DNA of 49,985 bases. Source: an uncultured Bacteroidales bacterium. Lineage in GTDB: Bacteria > Bacteroidota > Bacteroidia > Bacteroidales > UBA932. Position 1 is the first letter of the stretch; every line of letters begins with the position of its first letter. A model generated the notes under the pieces. It was not told where the DNA came from and made no database searches. It was given only the letters and a program-made list of their open reading frames with translations. Positions 24,333 through 32,025 of this stretch are shown here, one piece after another. Where the stretch lies: NCBI GenBank assembly GCA_947306365.1, contig CAMZGD010000019.1, positions 1 to 49,985 on the forward strand. The letters run 5' to 3'. The translations under genes and the position numbers were made by a program.

Positions 24333-25907
24333 ATGAAACGTTTTGGATACCTTCCGGCCCTTGCGGCCCTGCTGCTGGTCGCCTCCTGTATCGAAAGGCA
24401 GCCCGCGGCCACGCTACGCACCATACAGGTGGCGTGTGATACCCTCGTCCTTCCGGTCGGCGGAAGTGCGGCTTTCTTCTTCACGGTAGACGAGCCGGAT
24501 TATGCCTTCGACCTTGAAAAGGATGTGGCCCTGTACCTGGCCAAGGGACAGTTCCTGGCTTCCCAGGATTTCTTCCTCGAAAGCGTGGAGCGGGATTCCG
24601 TTCCGGGACGTTACCGGGCGGTCGTCACCGATACGGGAAGGAGCGATGATTATGTTTCAGAAGTATGCCTGGGTATCAGGCTGCCCGAGGGACATTTCAA
24701 GCTTTCGCCCATCTTCCTCTGCGTCGGGGAATTCGGCGGCCCGATGGGCCGGGCACGTAAGACCGGCCTTCCGGTCCTCTATCTGGATACCAAGTACGGT
24801 GCGAAGATCGTCTCGAAGACCGACTATGTCGAAGCCGCCGTGACGCTGGAAGACGGCGGCGTCGTGACGGATCCCCAATCCTGCAAGGTCCGCGGACGCG
24901 GCAACACGACCTGGAGCTGGCCCAAGAAGCCCTATCTGCTCAAGTTCGATGCGAAGACCTCGTTCTTCGGCTATCCTGCGCACAAGCGCTGGGTCCTTCT
25001 GGCCAATTTCATGGACCGCACGATGATGCGCAACCTGATTGCGATGAAGGTCTCTTCGATGACCTCCCTGGCCTGGACGCCCCGTTGCCGGAGCGTGGAA
25101 CTCGTGCTCAACGGCGTGCATCAAGGCAATTACCTGCTCATCGAGCAGGTGCGCGTGGACAAGAACCGCGTCAACATCAAGGACGGCTATCTGCTGGAAT
25201 CGGACTTCCACTACGACAACGAGATCCAGTGGATGGATCCGCACGGGCAGTGTGTCCAGTTCGGCAGCGGCATTCCTTTCGGAATCAAACATCCCGATTC
25301 CGACGAGATTACGGCCGAACAGGTGCAGTATGCCAAGGACTATGTCAGTCAGGTGGCATCGGTCATCTACGGCCCCGGTTTCCGCGATCCGGAGCAGGGT
25401 TATGCGGCCTGGATCGACATCGATTCATTCATCGATTACTGGATTGTCTTCGAAGTGATGGGCAACCACGAGCTGGGCAATCCGGGCAGCGTGTTCTATC
25501 ACTTTGAACGCGGCGGGAAACTCAAGGCCGGCCCCTGCTGGGACTTCGACTGGGGTATCCTTTCCTACAATACGTCCCCGCAGGCCCGGACGGGACTCAT
25601 CAACCGGAACGCCTGCTGGTATGCCCGCCTGTTTGAAGATCCGGTCTTTGCCGCGCGTGTGCGGGACCGTTTCAACGAACTGCTGCCGCAACTGCAGACC
25701 ATTCCCGACTACATCGACGAACTGGAACAACTGCTGGACCGTTCCGCCCAGGAAAACTTCAAGCTATGGAATCCGGCCGAGGACGCCTGGATGAACGGCG
25801 GCCGGATCATCAACGGCGACGAGAACATGAGTTACCACGAAGCCGTGGCCCGGCTTCGGTCGATCTATCAGGAACGCCTGACCGTGATCGGAGACAACTT
25901 GAAGTGA
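24333..25907 (+). CDS. CotH-family lipoprotein
   Basis: A 524-residue lipoprotein (LLVASC, Cys19) with a CotH-kinase-like domain (about 170-500) after a beta-rich N-terminus. CotH-type blocks are visible: KVRGRGNTTWSWPKKPYLLK, HKRWVLLANFMDRTMMRN, ELVLNGVHQGNYLLIEQV and AGPCWDFDWG, the acidic metal-binding part. CotH of Bacillus is a spore-coat protein kinase; bacterial polysaccharide loci often carry secreted relatives of unknown role. It ends the locus and starts 3 bases after the GH3 stop. Its stop codon is directly adjacent to that of the opposing esterase gene. Confidence 0.85.
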   Translation: MKRFGYLPALAALLLVASCIERQPAATLRTIQVACDTLVLPVGGSAAFFFTVDEPDYAFDLEKDVALYLAKGQFLASQDFFLESVERDSVPGRYRAVVTDTGRSDDYVSEVCLGIRLPEGHFKLSPIFLCVGEFGGPMGRARKTGLPVLYLDTKYGAKIVSKTDYVEAAVTLEDGGVVTDPQSCKVRGRGNTTWSWPKKPYLLKFDAKTSFFGYPAHKRWVLLANFMDRTMMRNLIAMKVSSMTSLAWTPRCRSVELVLNGVHQGNYLLIEQVRVDKNRVNIKDGYLLESDFHYDNEIQWMDPHGQCVQFGSGIPFGIKHPDSDEITAEQVQYAKDYVSQVASVIYGPGFRDPEQGYAAWIDIDSFIDYWIVFEVMGNHELGNPGSVFYHFERGGKLKAGPCWDFDWGILSYNTSPQARTGLINRNACWYARLFEDPVFAARVRDRFNELLPQLQTIPDYIDELEQLLDRSAQENFKLWNPAEDAWMNGGRIINGDENMSYHEAVARLRSIYQERLTVIGDNLK

Positions 25908-26771
25908 TTATCGCCCGAAATTCCGGGACGCAAAGGGGAGTGCCAGTCGCAGGGCCGTGTGCCAGTATTCCCAGTTGTGCTCGCCGTTCCGGACGCGCAG
26001 TTCGGAAGGGACGTCTTTCTCCCACATCGCCAGGAACAGCCTCAACGCCTGTTCGATGAGGTCATCATCGTCACCGCAGTCGATGAACCACTTGACGGTG
26101 CGCAACTTCTCCAGCGTCGCGTCGTCGGCGTTCGAAACGAAGCCGATGGCGTTGTGTTCATGGATGGCCTGGCAGACCAGGTAAAGCTTGTCCTTTGGCA
26201 TGTCGGGATCCAGTTCCGGTTCGTCCAGCCAGCCGCTCATGTTGTAGCAGCTCGAGAACAATTCGGGGTGGCGCTGTGCATAGACGGTGCAACCGCCGCC
26301 GCCCATCGACAGGCCCATGATGGAACGGTGGGATTTGTCGCCCTGGATCTTCCAGGTGCTTTCCACGGCGGGAATGAACTCCTGGAAGAAGAAATCTTCG
26401 TAGTTGCGCCCCGGCATATTGAAATAGCCGTTCCAGTTGTTGTGGACATCGGGATCGCCCGCATTCGGCGTCACGATGATGACCGGCTGGCATTCGCCCG
26501 ACGCGATCAGTTCGTCCACCACGTCTTGCATGTGCCCCGCCGTCTCCCAGTCAGCATACGTGCCGTAGAGTCCGTGCAGGAGGTAGATCACAGGATACCG
26601 TTCCGGCGTGGCGGCGTCATATCCGACCGGAAGATAGAGGTTGTACGCCACCTCTTCGCCCAGGATGGCGCTTTGTACGCTGTGTTTGGTAATTTCGCTC
26701 CTTCTCAGAGGTTGCGCCTGTGCGCCGGCGACCAGGGCGAGCAGGAGGGTTGCAGTCAGGATTCTTTTCAT
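25908..26771 (-). CDS. Secreted CE1-like esterase
   Basis: A 287-residue alpha/beta hydrolase with a signal peptide (ends about AGAQAQ, residue 20). The fold resembles CE1 feruloyl/acetyl-xylan esterases and the D-type esterase family. Visible catalytic parts are the nucleophile elbow GLSMGGGG, an aspartate in WFIDCGDDDDL and a histidine in GEHNWEYWH. It cleaves ester groups, perhaps from plant polysaccharide, but no xylanase is nearby and the neighbouring locus looks beta-glucan-specific. It is transcribed toward the CotH-like gene with no spacer between stop codons. Confidence 0.85.
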   Translation of the reverse strand: MKRILTATLLLALVAGAQAQPLRRSEITKHSVQSAILGEEVAYNLYLPVGYDAATPERYPVIYLLHGLYGTYADWETAGHMQDVVDELIASGECQPVIIVTPNAGDPDVHNNWNGYFNMPGRNYEDFFFQEFIPAVESTWKIQGDKSHRSIMGLSMGGGGCTVYAQRHPELFSSCYNMSGWLDEPELDPDMPKDKLYLVCQAIHEHNAIGFVSNADDATLEKLRTVKWFIDCGDDDDLIEQALRLFLAMWEKDVPSELRVRNGEHNWEYWHTALRLALPFASRNFGR

Positions 26772-26793
26772 GGTGTATTTGGGATGTAATACA

Positions 26794-26801
26794 TAAAGGT
26801 A
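26794..26801 (-). promoter_or_regulatory. -7-like box (TACCTTTA) for the esterase gene
   Basis: One mismatch to TAnnTTTG on the minus strand. The predicted start is near 26789, giving a leader of about 18 bases. No -33 element is clear. Confidence 0.3.
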
Positions 26802-26843
26802 GCATTTTATGCTGAATGGTTAATGTTTTTTTCGATGAAGCAA

Positions 26844-26878
26844 AAATCGCTTCCCCGCTCAACGGGGAAGCGATTTCA
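26844..26878 (-). terminator. Strong terminator of the iorA-iorB-CoA-transferase operon
   Basis: AAATCGCTTCCCCG (26844-26857) and CGGGGAAGCGATTT (26863-26876) form a perfect 14-bp stem with a 5-base loop. On the minus strand it is followed by TTTTTGCTTC. It lies 28 bases past the CoA-transferase stop codon. Confidence 0.85.
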
Positions 26879-26904
26879 GGTAGCTGACCGGCCGACGGGC
26901 CCTG

Positions 26905-28200
26905 TCAGGCTTTCAGTCGCAGGAAACTGTAGCCGAAGCGCTTGCAGGCGGCTTTCTCAAGTTCTTCGCGGTCGTCGGGGTGGGCGATTTCGATCAGCGC
27001 CCGGGCCCGCTGGGCCAGGTTCTTGCCGCGGAGATAGGCGATGCCCCACTCGGTGGCCACATACTGCGTCTGGAAACGCGTCGTCACGACACCGGCGCCC
27101 GGCGTAAGCGTCGGGACGATCTTTCCCTTGCCCTTGTTCGTACGCGAAGGAAGCGCGATGAAGCACTTGCCGCCTTCCGACAGCGAGCAGCCGTACATGA
27201 AGTCGTGCTGGCCGCCGACGCCCGAGAAGATCATCTCGCCGATGGAATCGGCGCAGACCTGGCCTGTCAGGTCGACTTCCAGTGCGGAATTGATGGCGCA
27301 GGCCTTCGGGTTCTGGGCGATCAGGAACGGATTGTTGGTGTAGGCGACGTCGTAGAATTCCATCGTCTTGTTATGGTCGATGAATTCGTACATCTCCTTG
27401 GATCCCAGGGCGAGTGCAGCGATGCTGATGCCCGGGTGCACTTTCTTCAGCGAATTGTCGATGACGCCTTCCTTCATGAGCCGGATCACGCCGTCAGTCA
27501 TCGCTTCGGTGTGCAGGCCCAGGTGCTTATGGTGCTTGATGCCGTTGAGGATGGCGTTCGGGATGCCGCCTACGCCGATCTGCAGGCAGGCGCCGTCGGG
27601 AATCTCGGCCGCGACGTTCGCGCCGATGGCCTTTTCGATTTCCGTGGGTTCGCCGAACTGCATCGCGATGGGCGGCACGTTGCACCGCACCGCGGCGGTA
27701 ATCTGCGATTCGTGGATGAGGCAGCCCCCGTACAGGTAGGGAATGGCTTCGTTGACCTGCGCGATCACCACCTTGGCGCACTCGACGCCCGCGACGGAGA
27801 TGTCGCAGCCGATGCCATAGCTGCAGTAGCCGTTCTCATCGGGCAGCGAGCAATTGATGAAAGCCACGTCGACGGGCAGTTCCCCTTTGCGGAAGAGGGC
27901 CGGCACTTCGCTCAGGAAGCACGGCGTCAGCGAGCCGTAGCCATCGGCCACGTGCTTGCGCTGGTCGGCGCACAGGAAAATGCTGTTGACCAGGAATGAA
28001 TCCTTGTATTCCGGCTTGCAGAAAGGTGCGGGGCCTTCGGTAATGTTGAAGCCCGAGACAATCTGTACGTCGCGGAGTTCGTGCGCACGCCGGGTCAGCG
28101 CTTCCTGCAGGATGACCGGCACGGAGGTGCTGCCCTGGCAGCAGACGGTATCGCCGCTTTTTACGAGGCGGACGGCCTCGTCGGCAGTCATGTAATTCAT
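26905..28200 (-). CDS. Acetyl-CoA hydrolase/transferase family CoA-transferase
   Basis: A 431-residue CoA-transferase of the acetyl-CoA hydrolase / 4-hydroxybutyrate CoA-transferase type. Blocks include GDTVCCQGSTSVP, LQIGVGGIPNAILNG, GLHTEAMTDGV and INSALEVDLTGQVCADS; the Glu in the last is the expected CoA-thioester-forming residue. It would move CoA from an acyl-CoA to acetate or a similar acid. As the last gene after iorA and iorB it probably turns aryl-acetyl-CoA into free aryl acetate while saving the thioester energy (inference). It starts 6 bases after iorB. Confidence 0.9.
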   Translation of the reverse strand: MNYMTADEAVRLVKSGDTVCCQGSTSVPVILQEALTRRAHELRDVQIVSGFNITEGPAPFCKPEYKDSFLVNSIFLCADQRKHVADGYGSLTPCFLSEVPALFRKGELPVDVAFINCSLPDENGYCSYGIGCDISVAGVECAKVVIAQVNEAIPYLYGGCLIHESQITAAVRCNVPPIAMQFGEPTEIEKAIGANVAAEIPDGACLQIGVGGIPNAILNGIKHHKHLGLHTEAMTDGVIRLMKEGVIDNSLKKVHPGISIAALALGSKEMYEFIDHNKTMEFYDVAYTNNPFLIAQNPKACAINSALEVDLTGQVCADSIGEMIFSGVGGQHDFMYGCSLSEGGKCFIALPSRTNKGKGKIVPTLTPGAGVVTTRFQTQYVATEWGIAYLRGKNLAQRARALIEIAHPDDREELEKAACKRFGYSFLRLKA

Positions 28201-28206
28201 ACGCGC

Positions 28207-28785
28207 TTACTTTTTCGCAGATGCCAGTCCTGCATCGAATGCCTTGATGTTGGCTTCCACGATGGCTTCGCCCTTGCGGCCGAAGATGCGGCGGATGCCG
28301 TCGCGGAGCTTGTCAGGGTCGAGGATGTCGAGCACGGCGGCCGTGGCGCCCAGCAGCACCATGTTGGCGCTGCGCGGCGATTCCACTTCCTTGGCGATGG
28401 CGTCCACGTCGATGGCGATGACGTGCGGGAGCTTGTTCAGTTCGCCCATCACCTTGTCCATCTCCGGATAGTCCGGAATATTTACGAACGGCACCGTGTT
28501 GGTGATGATCCAGCCTTCCTTCGAAAGCCAGGGAATGTAGCGGAGGGCTTCCATGGGCTCAAGCGAGACCACAAGGTCGGCCGCACCGCGGGGAATCAGG
28601 TCGCTGTGGATGGGATTGGACGAGAGGCGGAGGTTCGACTGGACGTCGCCGCCGCGCTGGCTCATGCCGTGGACTTCCGCCTGTTTGAGGTGCAGCCCCT
28701 GCTCAAGGGCGGCGGAACCGATGACCGTGGCGATGGAGAGGATGCCTTGTCCTCCGACGCCTGCGAGGATGATATCTTGTTTCAT
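28207..28785 (-). CDS. iorB: Indolepyruvate:ferredoxin oxidoreductase, beta subunit
   Basis: A 192-residue gamma/beta-type subunit of the 2-oxoacid:ferredoxin oxidoreductases. The N-terminal ILAGVGGQGILSIATVIG and AEVHGMSQRGGDVQSNLR are the family signatures; RGAADLVVSLEP and NMVLLGATAAVLD follow. With IorA it decarboxylates indolepyruvate and other aryl pyruvates to aryl-acetyl-CoA, reducing ferredoxin. It lies 4 bases after iorA. Length is normal. Confidence 0.92.
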   Translation of the reverse strand: MKQDIILAGVGGQGILSIATVIGSAALEQGLHLKQAEVHGMSQRGGDVQSNLRLSSNPIHSDLIPRGAADLVVSLEPMEALRYIPWLSKEGWIITNTVPFVNIPDYPEMDKVMGELNKLPHVIAIDVDAIAKEVESPRSANMVLLGATAAVLDILDPDKLRDGIRRIFGRKGEAIVEANIKAFDAGLASAKK

Positions 28786-28789
28786 GGCG

Positions 28790-30388
28790 TTATTTCTGCT
28801 TTGCGTGCCTTCTGGCGGTTTGGATGCATTCGCGGCGGCAGACGATTACGGAGACGCCGTGGTATTCGATTTCTTCCCGGATCACTTTTTCCATGTCGGG
28901 ATAGTTCTTGGGCAGCGGGACGATGGTGCGGATATGGGCGGGGTCGACGCCCAGGCCTGCGCAGATGGCCTCGATGCGGCCGGTTCCGGCGGAGTCCTGT
29001 CCGCCCGTCATCGCGGTGGTCAGGTTGTCGGAGATGCAGAGCACCACGTCGGCATTGCCGTTGATCGCGTCGAGCAGGCCGGTCATGCCGCTGTGGGTGA
29101 AGGTCGAATCGCCCAGTACGCCGACGGCGGGCCAGGTTCCGCTATAGGCGGCGCCCTGCGCCATCGTGAACGAAGCGCCCATTTCCACGCAGGTGTGGAT
29201 GGCGTTGAACGGCGCCATGTAGCCGAGGGTGTAGCAGCCGATGTCGCTGAACACGCGGGCGGTGGGATAGTCTTTCTTCAGCACGTTGTTGAGGGCGGTG
29301 TAGAAGTCGCGGTGGCCGCAGCCCTGGCAGAGTGCCGGCGGGCGCGGGGCGAGCACCTGGGACGGGGCGAAGGTCGGCAGGGCGGGGAGGCCCAGGGCCT
29401 TCCGCACGTCATCGGGCGAGAGTTCGCCGTCGCGTACGACGGTCTCGTCGATACGGCCGATGATCTTCGTGCCGGTGGGGAATACGCCGCGCAGCATCGT
29501 CTCGACGAGCGGCTGGCCTTCTTCAAGTACCAGGATGGTCGGAACCAGGCCGGCGAGTTTCCGCGCCAGTTCACGCGGGAAGGGATACTGTGAAATCTTC
29601 AGCACGGGATACGGGCAGCCGTCCGGATAGTTTTCCATCAGGTAGTTGTAGGCGATGCCGCAGGCGATGATGCCGAGGCTGTGGTCGGGACCGTCGGTCA
29701 GCGCATTGAAACGCGATGCGGCGGCTTCGGCTTCGAACTTCGCATAGTCCTTGATGAGCTCGCGGTTGCGGACACGTGCGTTTACGGGCAGGGTGACCCA
29801 GCGCTTCGGGTGTTCCGGGTAGTGGAGCTCATTCTGCGGACGGATCTCGTCCGTCGGCGTGACGACGGCGCGGGAATGCGCCATGCGGGTCGTCAGGCGC
29901 ATGATGACGGGGATGCCGTTTTCTTCGGAGAAATCATAGGCGGCACGGGTCATCTCATAGGCTTCCTGCTGGGAGGAGGGCTCGAAGACCGGCATCATGC
30001 CGAAGGTGTCCCAGAAACGGGAATCCTGTTCGTTCTGCGAACTGTGCATCGAGGGGTCGTCGCACGCGGCGACCACCAGGCCGCCGTTTGCGCCCGTCAT
30101 CGCCGAACCCATCAGCGGGTCGGCGCAGACGTTCATGCCCACGTGTTTCATGCAGACCAGGGCGCGCTTGCCGGCGTACGACATGCCCAGCGCACCTTCC
30201 ATGGCCGTCTTTTCGTTGCTGGACCAGTGGTCGTGCACGTGGCGTTCGGCCGTGAGCGGATGACCCTGGATGTACTCGGTGATTTCGGTGGAGGGAGTGC
30301 CCGGATAGGCATAGACGCCGCTGAGTCCCGCGTGCAAGGCGCCAAGGGCAACGGCCTCATCTCCCAGGAGAAGTTGTTTATCAGCCAT
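28790..30388 (-). CDS. iorA: Indolepyruvate:ferredoxin oxidoreductase, alpha subunit (no C-terminal ferredoxin domain)
   Basis: A 532-residue subunit with a pyrimidine-binding N-terminal part (GLSGVYAYPGTPSTEITEYI) and a thiamine-diphosphate part (LCQGCGHRDFYTAL, then GDSTFTHSGMTGLLDAINGN). Archaeal IorA is longer and ends in a two-[4Fe-4S] ferredoxin domain with CxxCxxCxxxC. Here the chain stops after CRRECIQTARRHAKQK and no such cluster motif is present. It may be a clade-typical short form using another electron carrier. A good promoter (TTTG, 19 bases, TAACTTTG) precedes it. It is the first gene of a three-gene operon. Confidence 0.9.
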   Translation of the reverse strand: MADKQLLLGDEAVALGALHAGLSGVYAYPGTPSTEITEYIQGHPLTAERHVHDHWSSNEKTAMEGALGMSYAGKRALVCMKHVGMNVCADPLMGSAMTGANGGLVVAACDDPSMHSSQNEQDSRFWDTFGMMPVFEPSSQQEAYEMTRAAYDFSEENGIPVIMRLTTRMAHSRAVVTPTDEIRPQNELHYPEHPKRWVTLPVNARVRNRELIKDYAKFEAEAAASRFNALTDGPDHSLGIIACGIAYNYLMENYPDGCPYPVLKISQYPFPRELARKLAGLVPTILVLEEGQPLVETMLRGVFPTGTKIIGRIDETVVRDGELSPDDVRKALGLPALPTFAPSQVLAPRPPALCQGCGHRDFYTALNNVLKKDYPTARVFSDIGCYTLGYMAPFNAIHTCVEMGASFTMAQGAAYSGTWPAVGVLGDSTFTHSGMTGLLDAINGNADVVLCISDNLTTAMTGGQDSAGTGRIEAICAGLGVDPAHIRTIVPLPKNYPDMEKVIREEIEYHGVSVIVCRRECIQTARRHAKQK

Positions 30389-30421
30389 ATTTTGTTAACT
30401 TGTTTTGGATTTTCTATCCTA

Positions 30422-30452
30422 CAAAGTTAACAAATCAAAGCGAATAATCAAA
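30422..30452 (-). promoter_or_regulatory. Promoter of the iorA operon
   Basis: On the minus strand: TTTG at 30452-30449, an exact 19-base spacer, and TAACTTTG at 30429-30422. Both elements match the Bacteroidota consensus. The predicted start is near 30417, leaving a 29-base leader before ATG 30388. Confidence 0.75.
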
Positions 30453-30463
30453 TTCTCTTACAT

Positions 30464-31333
30464 TTAAATAATATCGCCTTTTGCGACGATGGCGCAGGGG
30501 CCGCCGACCCGGATGTCGGGTGCGCCGGAGGACACATCCAGCGTGGTGTGGATCAGGGAGGGACGGCCCATCGCCTCGCCCTGAAGGAATACACAGCGGG
30601 CTCTGTCGGCGATAAGGCCGTGGTGATGGAGATAGGCGGTGAGCGCGGCGTTGGCCGTACCGGTGGCCGATTCTTCCGGAATGCCGTAGCGGGGGGCGAA
30701 ATTGCGCACGTGCGCGGTGTAACCGTCGTTTTCGCCGACGGCGAAAGCGTGCACGCCTACAACGTCGAGCCGCTCGCAGAATGCCGCAAGCGCGGTCATA
30801 TCCGGTTTCAGCGCCTGCAAAGCGGCTACGTCGCAAACCGGGAGGATGATGTCGGGCAGTCCGGTGGAAAAGGCCTCTGCCGGCAGCGGGGCAAGGGCAT
30901 CGCGGTGCAGACCGCCCGTGGCGGCCAGCAAGGCGTCGAGCCATTCCGGATCATCGAAAGCGGCAATCCGTTCAGGGGAGGCCATCTGCATCATCACGCG
31001 TTCGCCCGCGACGACCTCCAGGTCGCCGGCCCGCGTGTGGTTGAGGCAGCGGGCACCGGCCGGGACAAGTCCTTCCTTGAACAGGGTTCCGAAGGCGGCA
31101 ATCGTCGCGTGCCCGCACAGGTCTATTTCGCCGGCGGGCGTGAAATACCGTACGGAGAATTCCGCAGGACCGTCGCGCCGGACGAAGGCCGTTTCCGAAT
31201 AGCGCAATTCCGCGGCGAGCTGCCGCATCCATCCTTCGTCGGGAAAGCCGGCGCCGGGCTCCAGGAGCACGACGCCGGCTGTATTCCCCCCGAAGGGTGC
31301 TTCCGTGAAAGCATCGACGATGAAGAACCGCAT
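30464..31333 (-). CDS. PhzF-family isomerase-like protein
   Basis: A 289-residue protein of the PhzF/diaminopimelate-epimerase fold. The expected general base Glu47 is present in RYSETAFV, with GGNTAGVVLL, LCGHATIAAFGTLF and ESATGTANAALTAYL as other signatures. PhzF isomerises a phenazine precursor, but no other phenazine gene is present, so the substrate is unknown. It follows the nitroreductase gene by 12 bases and is probably co-transcribed. Confidence 0.87.
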   Translation of the reverse strand: MRFFIVDAFTEAPFGGNTAGVVLLEPGAGFPDEGWMRQLAAELRYSETAFVRRDGPAEFSVRYFTPAGEIDLCGHATIAAFGTLFKEGLVPAGARCLNHTRAGDLEVVAGERVMMQMASPERIAAFDDPEWLDALLAATGGLHRDALAPLPAEAFSTGLPDIILPVCDVAALQALKPDMTALAAFCERLDVVGVHAFAVGENDGYTAHVRNFAPRYGIPEESATGTANAALTAYLHHHGLIADRARCVFLQGEAMGRPSLIHTTLDVSSGAPDIRVGGPCAIVAKGDII

Positions 31334-31345
31334 ACGTAGGTCAGC

Positions 31346-31975
31346 TTACCACTGTTCCCAGTGGATGTTCTCCGGTTTCCACTTGTCCTTGGGTTCCGGA
31401 TTCTCGGCGGGAACGCCCAGCGGAATGACGCAGAGCGGAACGACCTTGGCGGGAATGCCGAGTGCGGCAGAAATGGGCTCGATGCGCTCCATGGCCGGAT
31501 AACCGGCCGTCCACACGGCACCCAGCCCTAGGGCGTGGGCGGCCAGCAGGATATTCTCCGTGGCGGCCGAGCAGTCTTCATACCAGAACATGTTGGGCAT
31601 TTCCACTTCAGCTGCGTCGGGCTGGCCGAACGGCTTGCGCATCGCGGTGGTCTCTCCGCAGACCACGATCACGGCGCCTGCCGTCGTGAACAGGCCGCTG
31701 CGGGGGCCGTTGCCGAACACTTCCGCGATCTTGTCCTTGTCCGTAACGACGACGAATCGCCAGGGCTGGCCGTTCATGGCCGTAGGGGCGGCCATACCGG
31801 CCTTCAAGATGGTTTCCAGCTGTTCTTTGCTGACAGGGTCACCCGTGAAACTGCGGATGCTGGTCCGGGTCATGATGACATCGAGCGCAGACGGAGCGGC
31901 CGGTGTCTCCTGCGTCTTGCAGCCGGTCAGGCCCAGCGATGCCAGAAGGGCGGCTAAAATCAAGATTCGTTTCAT
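31346..31975 (-). CDS. Nitroreductase-family lipoprotein
   Basis: A 209-residue FMN-dependent nitroreductase-fold protein with a lipoprotein signal (SLGLTGCK, Cys19), which is unusual for a family that is mostly cytoplasmic. The core has MTRTSIRSFTGDPVSKEQL, AGMAAPTAMNGQPWRFVVV and ENILLAAHALGLGAVWTAG, matching the FMN-binding blocks. ATG 31975 is preferred to an upstream start at 31993 because it gives the signal sequence and lies 15 bases after the predicted transcription start. It heads a two-gene unit with phzF. Confidence 0.87.
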   Translation of the reverse strand: MKRILILAALLASLGLTGCKTQETPAAPSALDVIMTRTSIRSFTGDPVSKEQLETILKAGMAAPTAMNGQPWRFVVVTDKDKIAEVFGNGPRSGLFTTAGAVIVVCGETTAMRKPFGQPDAAEVEMPNMFWYEDCSAATENILLAAHALGLGAVWTAGYPAMERIEPISAALGIPAKVVPLCVIPLGVPAENPEPKDKWKPENIHWEQW

Positions 31976-31994
31976 AGATAAAGTTTTAATCATT

Positions 31995-32025
31995 CAAAGA
32001 TAACGAAAAATCACTGGAAATCAAA
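31995..32025 (-). promoter_or_regulatory. Promoter of the nitroreductase-phzF unit
   Basis: On the minus strand: TTTG at 32025-32022, an exact 19-base spacer, and TATCTTTG at 32002-31995. The -33 element overlaps the stop codon of the TonB-receptor gene (32021-32023). Confidence 0.7.
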
